Position numbers and translations under genes: made by a program. DNA of 64,000 bases from Pomacea canaliculata (lineage: Eukaryota; Mollusca; Gastropoda; Architaenioglossa; Ampullariidae): positions 25,109,822 to 25,173,821 of the forward strand of contig NC_037598.1 of the NCBI RefSeq assembly GCF_003073045.1. Direction: 5' to 3'. The notes under the pieces are model-generated. The model was not told where the DNA came from. It worked only from the letters and a program-made list of their open reading frames with translations, and ran no database searches. Every line of letters begins with the position of its first letter. The first letter of the stretch is position 1. Shown here piece after piece: positions 12,421-24,900 of the stretch.

Positions 12421-12791
12421 TGCTCTTGAATGCTTGGTTTGTTTGCTTCAGCCATTGCTTTCTTGTCTTACAGCTTTTGAAGATGTTTCTAAACTTTGGA
12501 ATAGATTTTAGCTGCTGAGGTTTTTGTAATTATAAAAGACCGTGATTGTAACATATACTGATCACTCTTTAACAGTGGAGGAGTCACACTTAATTGCTAG
12601 TATCCAGATAATCAACTTTACAAACAAATGAGTAAAGGTATATAGGTACTAGAAACAGTTCAAGTGGAGTCATTACTTGATGGCTAATATGACAGACAAT
12701 ATTACAATGGAGGTAAGAATGATATTCAATGAAGAATCCTATCTTGAGAAACTTTTGAAGCCTATAATTACCGCCTGCCTGATTCATCATA

Positions 12792-12882
12792 CATGTATTC
12801 ACAGACACCCATAGATACATGTATTCACAGAAAACCACAGAAATGTATTTACAGACACCCATAGATACATATATTCACAGAA
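12792..12882 (+). repeat. Two-unit tandem repeat, about 51 bp
   Basis: ATGTATTCACAGACACCCAT at 12792 recurs with one change at 12843. Each unit also contains a second, partial GATACATGTATTCACAGA block, so there is a smaller internal repeat as well. Confidence 0.75.
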
Positions 12883-12944
12883 ATGTATGCCAGACACGGA
12901 GACACTATTGCCACACAGAAGTCATGTTGGGGGTCAATCTCGGG

Positions 12945-13014
12945 GGCGCCCCGGTAGCGCAGTGGTAACAACCCTCGTCTGTCATCGGCGCACTGAGAAT
13001 CGTTCAGATCGTGA
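12945..13014 (+). mobile_element. tRNA-derived SINE remnant
   Basis: CGGTAGCGCAGTGGTAAC resembles a tRNA 5' end with an A box (TAGCGCAGTGG). About 50 bp later CGTTCAGATCG is a weak B-box match. It does not fold as an intact tRNA and is best read as the head of a decayed SINE. Confidence 0.5.
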
Positions 13015-13559
13015 TCACACTGACATATGTGACATTAGAGGATGTGGTCTGGCTTTTTCTCTCCCTCGCTTCCCCCTCTCTTTTTCGATCATCACCTCCT
13101 CATCCCATAGCACAAACTCACCTGTTGGTGAAAGCATTAGCGAGCAATAAACAAACCCATCATCCAGCTTCTATTTCTCTCTTCCCTTCCCCCACTTCCG
13201 TATAGGTACGTATATGATACAATAACATACACATATGACTAGCAACTATATTCAAATTAAAGTCAGTTACGTGTTGTCAAGCCAAACAAATTCTTGGGTG
13301 CAATCGTCTTTTTAAGGGGTGGCTGGTGTACCCGACATGATTCATACCATCTGTTGAAGCTTTACAACCAAGAAAAAAATCGAAAGGCTTTTGTCAAGGA
13401 GGGGAGGGGGAATGAAATAATAAAATTATTTGAAATAATTGAAGCTAGCTTTAAGGCTTATCGAACTCCTGCTGCCTGAAAGAACAAAGAAAGAAATAAA
13501 CAAAAGCCGTCAATCGCTCTGTTCGTCCCACTTCACATTCAGTGTGACAACATGCGTGC

Positions 13560-14110
13560 ACATGCCAAGCGACATGGTCGTCGCCTCTCCAGCTACAGGG
13601 CAGCGCATCGATATCTGGCGCTGGATCATCGATTTTACCCCGCGCTTGGGAGGAGGAGGAGGAGAGAGGAGATGGGGAGGTAGATGAGATCCTCTCTCCG
13701 GCAACGCGAGCTTTGCTTGCCATGTCCTCCTTCCACAGCGTGGAAACGAACCCACGCCACTACCGCCGCGGGACAGGGGCAGTTAGTCCCACACTGCGAC
13801 CTCCTTCTTGAACGGTCATTTGCCCCCAGCAAAGCCCACTACTCCTCCCTCCTGGCATGACGTCACGCTACTGGTGGTGCTGTCGCTCGGTTCTCTTCTG
13901 GTTCTTCGTGTCACCCGGGGTGCCCGCGTGCGCAGCTTCCTCCTGGTGTTTACCGTCTGGCGTGGGGTGTATCCTGGGAACAGAGCGGTTAGTGACTGTG
14001 TCGGAGGGACAGCCGCGTGGAATCTGGAACCCAGGGGCTGGTGCTCGTGGTTCTGTCCCCATGATAGCTGCCTGTCACACCTACGTCCCGTCGCCAACTT
14101 CACGGTAAGT
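13560..14110 (+). promoter_or_regulatory. GC-rich, CpG-containing segment, possible promoter/first-exon region
   Basis: Base composition rises sharply above the AT-rich surroundings between about 13550 and 14110, with many CpG. A perfect CRE palindrome TGACGTCA sits at 13858-13865, overlapping a candidate start codon at 13857. A strong donor (CACG|GTAAGT) closes the segment at 14104. It would fit the 5' end of the tentative membrane-protein gene below. Confidence 0.4.
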
Positions 14111-15856
14111 GTTCTAGTCAGGGTCTTGTATTTTCCAGTTTTCTGATACTCTTTGTCCTTCGGTTAACTTTCTCTGATTTCATCCTTTCTCTCTCTCTCT
14201 CTCGGTCTTTCACTCTGTTTCTCCCGCTCCATCCATGCTCTTCCTCCCATTTATAAACGATCATCCAAAAAACTATAATATAGCTTTATTTATTTGTCCT
14301 CAGTACAATTCCATCAGGCCTGATTGCTTACAGACCAAGATCTACTCAGTTTAGAAAAAGAGTATTTTGCCAAGATAATGAAACTATGTGTCCTTCGTAT
14401 TTCGTATTTCATTCGTATTACCATTTTATTTGTGAATGTTTCCTGTATGAGGATAGAGAAAAGGATATTCAAGGGTTCCTGTGTACGGCAGAAAGTGAAA
14501 TCAAAGAAACTAATGCATTGTCAAAGTTTAGTAGTTTTAATTTGGGGGTAGAGGTGGGGTAGAAAATGTAAAAGTTTGTAGTGAACAGGCCCGTATGTGT
14601 AAACTCTCAGAACTTGTGCTGTCCTCCATCTAGTACGCTCTCTATCTCTCCGTTTTCCCGCTCACTCACTCACCTTGATCTTCCCCTTCTGTTTACGATC
14701 CTCCACAGAATTGAACCAACCCGTATCATTCTTCAGCAATACAATAATATACGCCATGGTTTCCATAGAAACGTAGTTCCGCTTAGTAAATATGAGAAAC
14801 ATAGACAAATGTAGACAAATTGGACAAATACAGGGGCAAATGTTTGACCGCATTTGGCGAAGCGTTTACATGACGGTTATCTAGAAACGTGCATAAACAT
14901 TCATTCCGATGTTTGGTTAATACAGAGGGGCGGTACCCAGCTGCTGTCACGTGACAAAGAAGCACGACTCAGCTAGTCTGATGCCCTACCCGTTGGTTTT
15001 ATTAGTCACACCATACAGCATGTAGTCACACTATATTGTGAAAATATTGTCTGTAATTATACAGTGTTGTGAAAATTATTGTCGCTAGAGATTATTTTAA
15101 AGCGAGTACTTTTACATTTTACATTTACACACACACACATCTATTACCACACACACAGAGGTTTAGTCAAAATTACGATTGACTTCAATGGCAGAAACCA
15201 TTTAGTCACAAATCAAACATCATAAGTGCAAAGTGATTTACAGACGGCCTCAGCCTGTTCTCTGTCATGTTCAACACACAAACACCAGGCAAAGCCCGGA
15301 CATACATTGCCCGCGAGAGTAGATAACAACAGTTTGTATTAATGTTAGTATAACTTTGATTAGTTCTCTCATTGTGTGTGTGTGGAGAGAGAGAGAGATG
15401 GGAGAGAGAGAGGGAGAGAGGGAGTGTGTATGTAGTGTTAGTGTGTGTGGAGAGAGAGAGGTGGGAGAGAGAGAGGGAGAGAGTGTGTATGTGGTGTTAG
15501 TGTGTGTGTGTGTATGCGTGTAGGTACTTTCTGCACGTTACAGGGAACGCTCAATACATCCTGTGGCAATCACTGAAATGACCATTAAAGGGGACAGAGC
15601 TATGAAACGAAAAGCAATGACCAATAGTCTTCAACTATACAAGAAACTAAATAAAAACAAAAACAAAATTTAAAAAAAAAAAAACAACAACTCACCAATT
15701 ACAAAGTTTAAAGAAAGCCGATGTCATCACGTTTTCTGTTGTTGTACAAGAATACGGTCGTCCGTCCCCTACATGGGGTTTTTCATGCAACCTGATATAG
15801 CCATAGTCTCGCTTCATAATCAGATCCACGTAGAAAAAGAGTTTTCTTTCTTTCCT

Positions 15857-15924
<68 letters not shown>

Positions 15925-18900
15925 TCCTTCTTTTCTTTTCTTTTCTTTCTCTATCTTTGGATCGAGGATGACGATGGGGTAGAGAACTTGTCACCGAGTC
16001 AGTCAGTTCTTGAGGTCACATGTCATCTCTTGCACATTGGTCACATCCACCCACATCATTAATTATTTACATCGGGTATTGAAGAAAGCTCAGCACGACT
16101 TCACAGTTACAATAACTCATTCACACAAAAATTAATAATACATGTGAAAATGATGAAGGAAGGGGGAGGATGTGAAAAGGAGAGACGAAGACGACGAAGT
16201 GTTCAATGTTGAATACAATGAACTTTCACAAGCTCCGATCACCCAGCCCCCAGGGTCCGCCTGTCGGACACACAATACCTCCCTTTCCTCCCAGACAGAC
16301 GATCCAGGGGAGGGAGAGGTAGGTGGGAGGAATAAACATTAAATGACACAAAGCCATCGGTGGGGTACCACGTGGTCGGGTGCACGTAGCCCACCTGCCG
16401 TTGCCTGTACCTTGACAACATGTCGCCTGTCTCCGCATGTTTACAGGGATGTTTACACATGTTTACAGGGTTGCTCCAGCTTTGTACCAAGCCGCTGATG
16501 CGGCACAAATAGAAAAAAAATGAATCAATCATTTTTTTGTTCTTTCCCCGCTGTCTACCTCCCTCTCTCTCTCTCTGTCTTCTCATATTTCGTTCGACTG
16601 CTCTAAAAAAAATATGACCGTTGTATCCATTAAAGAGTGACAGATGACTGTCTACCTCTGTGGCTATCATTCACATGGCAATGTATTGATGATCTATCAT
16701 GTTCTCAGCCAGGAGGCCACTGTGTCTCGGTTGGAAGCCTTCCAACCCGGCTTCATCATCCATCTCTTCAAGTAATAGCTTGCACAATCAAGCCGACTGT
16801 CCGCTCGCTCCTCAATTCTTCATCCACACACTTTGTTGATGTTTGTCGTGGTGTCCTCTGTTTACTGATGCTAACGTTTCTTGTTTGCTTGTCTGTCGGT
16901 TCATTTGTCGTGCGGCGCATCGAGCTCGCGTTCACACCGGAAACTACCTTATTATATTATTATTATTATTACAGCAATTGCATCTTAGTGAAGTATTAAC
17001 ATATAATTAATGTAACAATAAACTCTACATTTAAATGCATGTCTGTGCGTGCGTGCATTTATTCATGCAGATACAAGGAGAGTAAAGGTTTGTGTGCACA
17101 TGCAGCACACCATCCTCCCCAATATTACTAAACTAAATGCTAGGAAATAAAAGTTAGGGTAATGTTGGTCTTTTGGATTACAGTTACTATTATGGTTTTA
17201 TAGTTCCTCTCTCACAATATGAAGAGAGAGAGAGAGTGAGGAAGGAAGGGAAAGAACACAATAGGCTGAGACAGATACGAGGCACCATCAAGAAACTGTA
17301 ACAGAGAGAAAGACACGGTGACTAACGAAAAGAAGCAAAGAAGGAACTACATACCAACAAATATTCACAAATTTTGTTCAGAAGCCCACAAAATGTCAGT
17401 GGAGCACAAACCTCTTCCTCTGTAGGTTTCTAACGGACCAACGGTCACACAACACGTGGCTGAGTCCTCAGTACAGGGTGTTTGTTTGTTTGTTTGTTTG
17501 TTTGTTTGTTTGTTTGTTTGTTTGTTTGTTTGTTTGTTTGTTTGTTTGTTTGTCACTGTTCTCTCCTGTATTTTAATGTCGGTCATTAGCCGTCAGCTGG
17601 TGTTTCCAGTGATGTTGTAAGTCCTCCACACCTGCATTATTTATCGTGCAAATGAGTTTTGAAACAGACTCGACACTCGTTCTTGATGCACGAACACTAT
17701 CCCTCCGAGGATCATCAACCATCCGTGTGCTATGAAAGCGATGTCAAATTTCTATCTATGTGTTCAATATTTCATGTTAGTACAGCAATAACACCCAGGT
17801 TTAATTCAGCAAAAAAAGAAAAAAAATCTGAATCGCGGTTTGAATAACAATTTACAATTTAAGATAAAAGAATTGAATAAATAATTTTACTTTTTAAAGT
17901 TAATATTCTTTAACGGGGAAAACTGTCTACATATCTACATGTCAAGCTGCAGTATGTCTACATGTCTACATATGTCTACATGTCAAGCTGCAGTATGTCT
18001 ACACTTGTTTCATCCTCCATGTCCCTTGCTGCACTTGCTCTGTCCTGCTTTCTTTGTGAAAAAAAAGTAGAATCACTCATAAATGATTGAAAGAAACGAT
18101 TTAAAATGCTTTCAGTGAAGATGACTGATTATTAATAATTAATGATGATTGACGATCTCTTGCAATTGTCCCAGAAGAGAAACCAAAGCTGCTGAAGTTG
18201 GAGACACCTAGAGACACGATCGTCCTCGTTTGTCGCGTCCTTTGCCGCGTGCGATCTGTCCACCTGGATGGGTTGAGAGAAAAGAATTATTTATAAGTGA
18301 TTCCATCAGCACCGCCAGGCAGCACTGCCAGAGTTCTTTCTGCTGTAGTTTGCTGTCGTGCTGCCGGTAATGCTGCAAGTGTCGTAAAGCAAGGACCCAA
18401 CCCATGCAGCAAATATTATTTTCCCTCGGGGCAATATTTTATTGTCCAACAGGAAGTTCTACCTTACATAGACGCGAATAATAATAATAACAATAATAAT
18501 AATAATAATAATAATAATGATAATAATGTCATCATCATCATCAGTTTTTTAATTGTGTTGGTCACATGGATTTCCAATAATCACAGCAAGTCGCACCATT
18601 TCTGTTTGTACTCTCTACCATCCTGTGGGGTCTGCAAAATGTCGGGCACTTGATTATTAGTGCTCGAAAACAAATAATAAAGCAGCGCTTAGTAATAATG
18701 ACAACAAAGTGTTTATGCCAAAGCGTTCACACACACACACACACAGGCAAGTAATCTGACTGCGTCCAAACACCACGACTAACCGATCAACCGACCGCAT
18801 GTCTAAAACATTCACATTCACATGCAAGAAATAGAAAATATTTCAGTTTTCAAAATCTTGAGGAAAATATTTTTCCCAGCTGTCACTCTCTCACTCTCTC

Positions 18901-21900
18901 GCTCTCACTCACACACAATATTTTTAATATTTAGAAAATGTCAACCGTTGTAGTGCTCAGTCAATACCTGTCGGAAGGTGTGGTAGCCTCACATGCCATT
19001 CGTAAACAGCGAGACCACAGACCGGTTTCCTTGAACTGGCCGTGAGGAGCTGGGAGCCACTGATTGGAAAACTAAATTACAGTCGTCACTAAGCTGTGGG
19101 AAACACTCACAGACATGGCGACGGGTATCGACCTCTGACAGGCGCTTGATCGGGTAGATGTTGAGAAAGACATTGATATGATTGATTTGAGGGAAGCTTG
19201 TGTCTGATAGTATTACTGATTACATGTAATGGTGATCGACTTTAGTATTGCCTAGCTGAAGTATGAAGTATGCCGCCAATAATAATCGTCTCTCAGCTTC
19301 CAAATGGTCGGATACAAGAGGATCACGTGATCTGAGTGCGATAGTTTTCTACGCAAACAACGATTTTCTCGGAGTTTGTGTGCGAACCAACGGGATCATC
19401 TTATATTGTCGCTGATATATATGGACGAAAGAACGAGTAAACTTAAAGAGCGCCGTGTATGTGCAAATGAATCGCATTTTAAAATATTTGTGGTGTATGA
19501 CAAAGAAAGCACTTGGAATCTATTTTTGTCATTTTTAAAAATTTATAACACCGAACGCATTTTGATGTGATCTTTCATCAGGTAAGAAACGAACCTACTG
19601 TCTCATCTAGGCTCGGGGTCGAAGGTTAACCTATTTACAAGCATTGTTTTCGTGGGAAGGGGGAGGAACATCGTTTGGGTTCGTAGTTACGAAGCAGATG
19701 GTAACAATGTGTCTCCTCCGTTACCTCCGCTCAATGGACCGTTCGAGAAAGACAGAGACATCTAATTTATCAGCTCATCCTCTAACAGCTCTGCGCATGA
19801 CTCGATCTCGCATCACATCCGGTTGACAAGCTAACCCTGGGTTAACGACACCTCTACCTCACAGGTACGGCCTCTGAAGAGAACTTGAACAGGGCAGATG
19901 GGAAAAAATTCCAGCTCTTCGGCAAGTGGAGGAAAGAAAACACTGGAAAGAAAAATGCATGAGAGCTTTCAAGAGCTTCCTAGGGACAGTTCCTAACCGC
20001 CAGACACACTGTGAAACAGTTAGACGGTCACACCTGGGACCGCGACGTAAAACAATGTGAACCGACAGAAGCGAGTTTTACTCGTCAGTCGCTCGTATTG
20101 TTCGTATACAATTGTATTTAACAATAACAAATTTCTTTCTTTCTTCCTTTCTTTTTTTCTTTCATTATATCATTTGTTCATTTTATCCTAGCTTTCCTTC
20201 CTCTTTCATTTCTTTTCTGTGCTTGTCTACTATTTAGTTTGTGTGTGTGAAAACGGTATTTGACGACGACGACGACGAGGAGGAGGAGGAGGATTGGAGG
20301 AGAAAGGAAGGAAAATGTTGCTATCTTGAGCTTTCGGGCTGCTTCTCTTACGCATTTTTCTCTCTGTGATCGAAGCCGTTATGGTTGATGTCACCTGCAA
20401 AGTAAGACAGAAAAAGCATTTTCCCATTTACATCGAAGACCACGCGAGGCTATGTAAAGGGTATAAGGTGTGGGTTTGAACAGAAGGGATCCTCCCGGCT
20501 TAAAACTGTTTGCATATTTGCGTAGATATCCACTGTAAAGCTCCGCAGGCTGCCCGAGAGGAGGGAGGGGACAGGCGGAGATGCAGGAGCGGGAGGGGCA
20601 GACAAGCAATAGTTTGCGAAGGAGCGGCACAGAACAAACGGCATGACATCTACTGCCGAGTCCAAATCCTTTTCATGAATCGCTGCATAAACAAAGCTGA
20701 AAGCTCGGGTGCTGTGGGCAGCAACTTGCTTTAATCGCGTCCATGCATCACGCGCTTGGTTTTCTTGGATTAAAAGCAGCGTGAAGGGACAGCGGGGAGG
20801 GAGACAACATTGACCATTACCATAGACACCGGCAACGACTGTTGAATTATACAGGTGTCGGCGCCAGTCAGGAGACACAGTGGTGGTGGTTGTGACGACG
20901 GTGGTAGTGGTGGTGTGGTTGTGGTGGTGGTGAGGGGCAGGTGAGTGAGTCGGGCTGGTCTCCCCACCCACCCATCATCTCCTTGCAGGCTCGCCGCACG
21001 TGCATTAGACAACCAGAGCGCATGGCAACCACACAAACGCGTCGATCGTGCGATGCAGTTTTCGACGTCATCGATTTAACGAGGGGCAGGCGACCTTTTT
21101 AAACGTGAGAATCTTGCCCGCCGCCACCTCCAGCAGGTTGACGATGTCGAGAGGAGTCGGATGCAAGGGGACCACGATTGTTTGCGTGTGTGTGTGTGTG
21201 TGTGTGTTGTAGTGTGCGTGCTGCACCAATGAACGCACACCCATATTATTGACTGTTCGCAAGAACTCTGTTTTTAACCTTTGATGTCCTCTTTTAGCGA
21301 ACATGCATTAATACAAAGCTTCGTTGATCAAGGGCTGTTCTTACTGGCACAAATTAGGTCAAGCGTTTATCAGATTCCGCTCCAAAAAAATCCAACACTC
21401 CTCATCGTTTTATTCTAATGTTACCGTGTTTGTGAGGTCCGTACTTCATAAGTACAGTAAAATTATATTAAAACAATTTTATGATCGCAAGGAAATGAAG
21501 GTGGGAGGGTGTGGGAGGCAGTTAACAGTTACATCTTTCACACTACCTACTCATCAAAGCTCGTGTTTCTTGTAATGAACTAGTTAAGCATTGAGTCTTT
21601 TTATTGAATTATGTTACTGTTTCCTTTTTCTTCTTTATATCTGCGAGAAGACTAGCCAGCTTCTGTGGTTGCTTACTAAGACATTGTTTACAATGTAGCT
21701 GTTGTTTCTCGTGTTATTTACAGGCTTATATGGTGTATTTACTGTAAAGTCCCTACTGTGCACATATTTATACAAGGTCTCGTGTGTTTGGGTTCAAAAG
21801 GGAGGATGGTGTACTTACCCAAAGTTTACAGTTTAACGGGTCGTGTAACACGATAACCTAGAGAGCGTTTACGGTATATACGGGTAGCTTGCCGTTAGCT

Positions 21901-24900
21901 TTGCCGGATATTGTGGGCGTTCAGCTCACCTGTAAACCTATTTCTGGGGAACCACTTACCTCGGGCAAAACAGTTTTAGCGATTTTTGCGTGGCGAAAAA
22001 AAGTCATACGGTTAATGTTGTTTGGTAGATTGAGCCCCACTTTGTACCCTGTGTGTGTGTGTGTGTGAGAGTGTGTGTGTGTGTGGTGTGTCTGTGTGTG
22101 TGTTGGAGCCCACCCATCCCCTACCTGGTGTGTGTTTCAGAAACACACACAAAGTCAAGCATTAACCCTTGATGGCACTGGGGCATTAGCATTATTAGCA
22201 AGCCTTGAGCGTATCACGTGGGCGGGTGCGTGAGAAATCTTATTTGAAATTTATGGTGGATGGCAGACTGCATGACAGCTTTGATAGAAAATCACTGAAG
22301 CCGTCAGGAAACCTACTGGCGATGGCTTGATTACCTTGCTGAAGAATTAAATTAAACTATAACTAGTTTGACTATAAATTTCAATGTGAATTCCACGTCC
22401 ATGTAATACTCGTAAAGACGCGAGCGAAACATCTAGATGAGGTAATGTTTATTTCTTGGAATTCATCCGTAAGCACGTGGCATTGATACCCGGGGTCCAT
22501 ATGGACACCACTGGTGGTTAACAATAGAATTTTAATTCATTTTTGCAGAGATTTGAAAATTCATTCATCCACGATAAGTCCACCACCGAAGTTAAAAGTC
22601 AAGAAATTTCAAAATGTAAACAGTGAAACTTTGGTTTGAGTCCGTGGGGACCCCAGCGGCCGTTAGAGGGTTTAAACATCCATGACAACAGCGAGGGGTA
22701 GGTCATGTTACCAGAAAACAGCAGAAACAGACTGACATCTTACCTTTCAGTATTGAAATCAAAGAATTAAAAACAGGTTAAGAAAAAATCATGTAGCGTT
22801 GAGAGTTTAGAAAAAAATACAAACATTTACAGTGTTGGGGCATTACAGTACCACAGGAAGTGGCTAGAGGTTTCAATATGGCGGCGAGGTGGCTTCAAGT
22901 GGAGTCAGGCACACTCCAGTCATTGGTTTCAGATTAGTGGCACTCAGAAAACGTGATTGCCTGGACGAAAATGCATGCATTATGCATGATGTAAAGACTG
23001 ATATTTCCATGAATATTTAATACCTTTTATATTTATTTGTTTCCAACATTTTCAGTAACTTGACTGTTGTGTTTGATAACGGTCTATGGTGACTTAGCTG
23101 CCATCTTGGCTTCTACTACTGACCCGCACTCACAACAGCACAGACAGACATCTGCGGTCCTGACAGATGGAAGGACGATGTAAATAATGGATTAGTGCAA
23201 TAGGCCTGTTTGTTGACACGGCTTGGTGACCATCAATATGTCAAAATGAGAAAAAAAAATGGATACAATTTGATGTGTCTACCTTCCTGTCTAGTGCTCT
23301 CTGTTCACCGAGTCTCAAACTTTGAAGTACTCTGTGTGTGTGCGCATGCGCCTCTGTCTCTTTATCTTTCCACTTGACTGCTCGTTGATATGTGCTAAAT
23401 CCTATTTGTGAGCGTGTTTACCCTATACCCGACATCATATGTCATGTGCACACAGCCCGGAATTTTATGATGTCGTCCAGAATGAAGTCATCGATTGCAC
23501 CCCAACATTTCAGACAAAAACACTTTAGTTGGAAATCATTGTCCGCGCCCAAACACAAGACTATACAATATGGTTCGGAAATGGCAATGTCATCTACTCA
23601 CATCTGACATTTTGCTCCTCTACCTCAACTTTTTAGTGCAAATAGTTCCCATTGCTTGGAAATTCACGCAAACTATATATATATATATAGAAATATATTT
23701 TAATCAGAATAAATAAACAGAGAAGAGGTATCTGCTGAAAAATGTATAAATATTCTGTTCCCTATATAGTAGCACTTGAGAAGTAAATAGCTAGTACCGT
23801 TACCGAGACTTTTGACCAACAAAAACAAAGAAGCAAATAGTTCAGGAGGACGTAACTCGAACAATTACTCAGTGTATGGCGATTGCATAATCACTAAATG
23901 CTTCTGTTCTAATCTGGATGCGCCACTGACCGCCAGAGTGATTTATGCGTTCGTGGAGATGCCGTCAGTTAAGTGGCCGGAAGTCAACATGTCGTTCAGG
24001 AACAAGATTACCGGATATGACGTAAGACGAGAGCGCAGAGACCAAAACTTGCATCAGACGGGAAATACAGAACCGGAAGTCGTGTAGCCGACTGCAGGAG
24101 CTGTGTTGTGAAACATGCCAAAGAAGTGGTCACAGACAAAAGTCACAGACAGATGAAAGTATCAAACGTTAAAACACCTGACAGGTACACCGGCCATTGA
24201 AAGGACTGTTGATACGAGTGTTATTACAGGATAATGATCGTCAGGGTATTGGATGGAGCTTTAGAAACTACTAGAAAAATTACAGTAATCTCTCTCTCCT
24301 TTTGTCCGATGAATCATGTTTTAAAAAATCCTTTTAAATGCCATAGTATTTGATATGTGAGTTATCCGGAATTCTGAGTTGCTTAAAAATGTACACAATG
24401 TTTTTAGCTGTGTACTTATCTTCCTTCTGCTTTTTAATTTTTTTTATTCGTCTTCTAGTCTTTTTAATCTTTCTCTCCTCTCCTCATCAACGAGTGTCCT
24501 TGACATTGTGATCTGTGGTCTCTCTGTGGAAGAGTGAAGGGTTAGGAAAGGTCATCGTACGGACGCTGGAACCTGTGCATGTCATGGCGACTTTGGGGTT
24601 GTCATGACAACCAGCGCGCTTGTCAGTCTCAGTGGACTGCTACAAGAGCCACTGAAAGCAAACTGGTGAAGCAAAGCCAAGCACTCACACCTTGGCTTGT
24701 GTTTACTCCAGCAACAAACAAGCAAGGGAGCTAACCATGCCGCTCGGTGGGAGGTCACTTTGTGACGACAATGGGAGATAAGTCCCCGCGTGTGCATGTC
24801 TGGGCGTGCGCGTGTGTTTTTCTGTGTGAACATGTGTGTGTGTGTGTGTGAGAGAGAATGAGAAAGGGAGAGAGAGAAAAAGAAAGGAATAGAGAGAGTG

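Noticed and set aside
12945..13014. Functional tRNA gene
   Set aside because: The A box is good, but there is no proper B box spacing, anticodon stem or acceptor pairing; a SINE head fits better.
15692..15994. Lys/Glu/Arg-rich 100-aa minus-strand frame and its Phe-rich plus-strand partner
   Set aside because: Both are translations of the (TTTC)n microsatellite.
17365..17586. 73-aa frame with (TNKQ)n
   Set aside because: Product of the (GTTT)n microsatellite.
20450..20971. 173-aa minus-strand frame, the longest in the window
   Set aside because: The Thr/His-rich half comes from a GGT-rich repeat; no splice context, domain or family resemblance, and overlapping frames are also open.
23812..24087. 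91-aa plus-strand frame
   Set aside because: No acceptor or donor in phase, no family motif, and no link to the membrane-protein exons.
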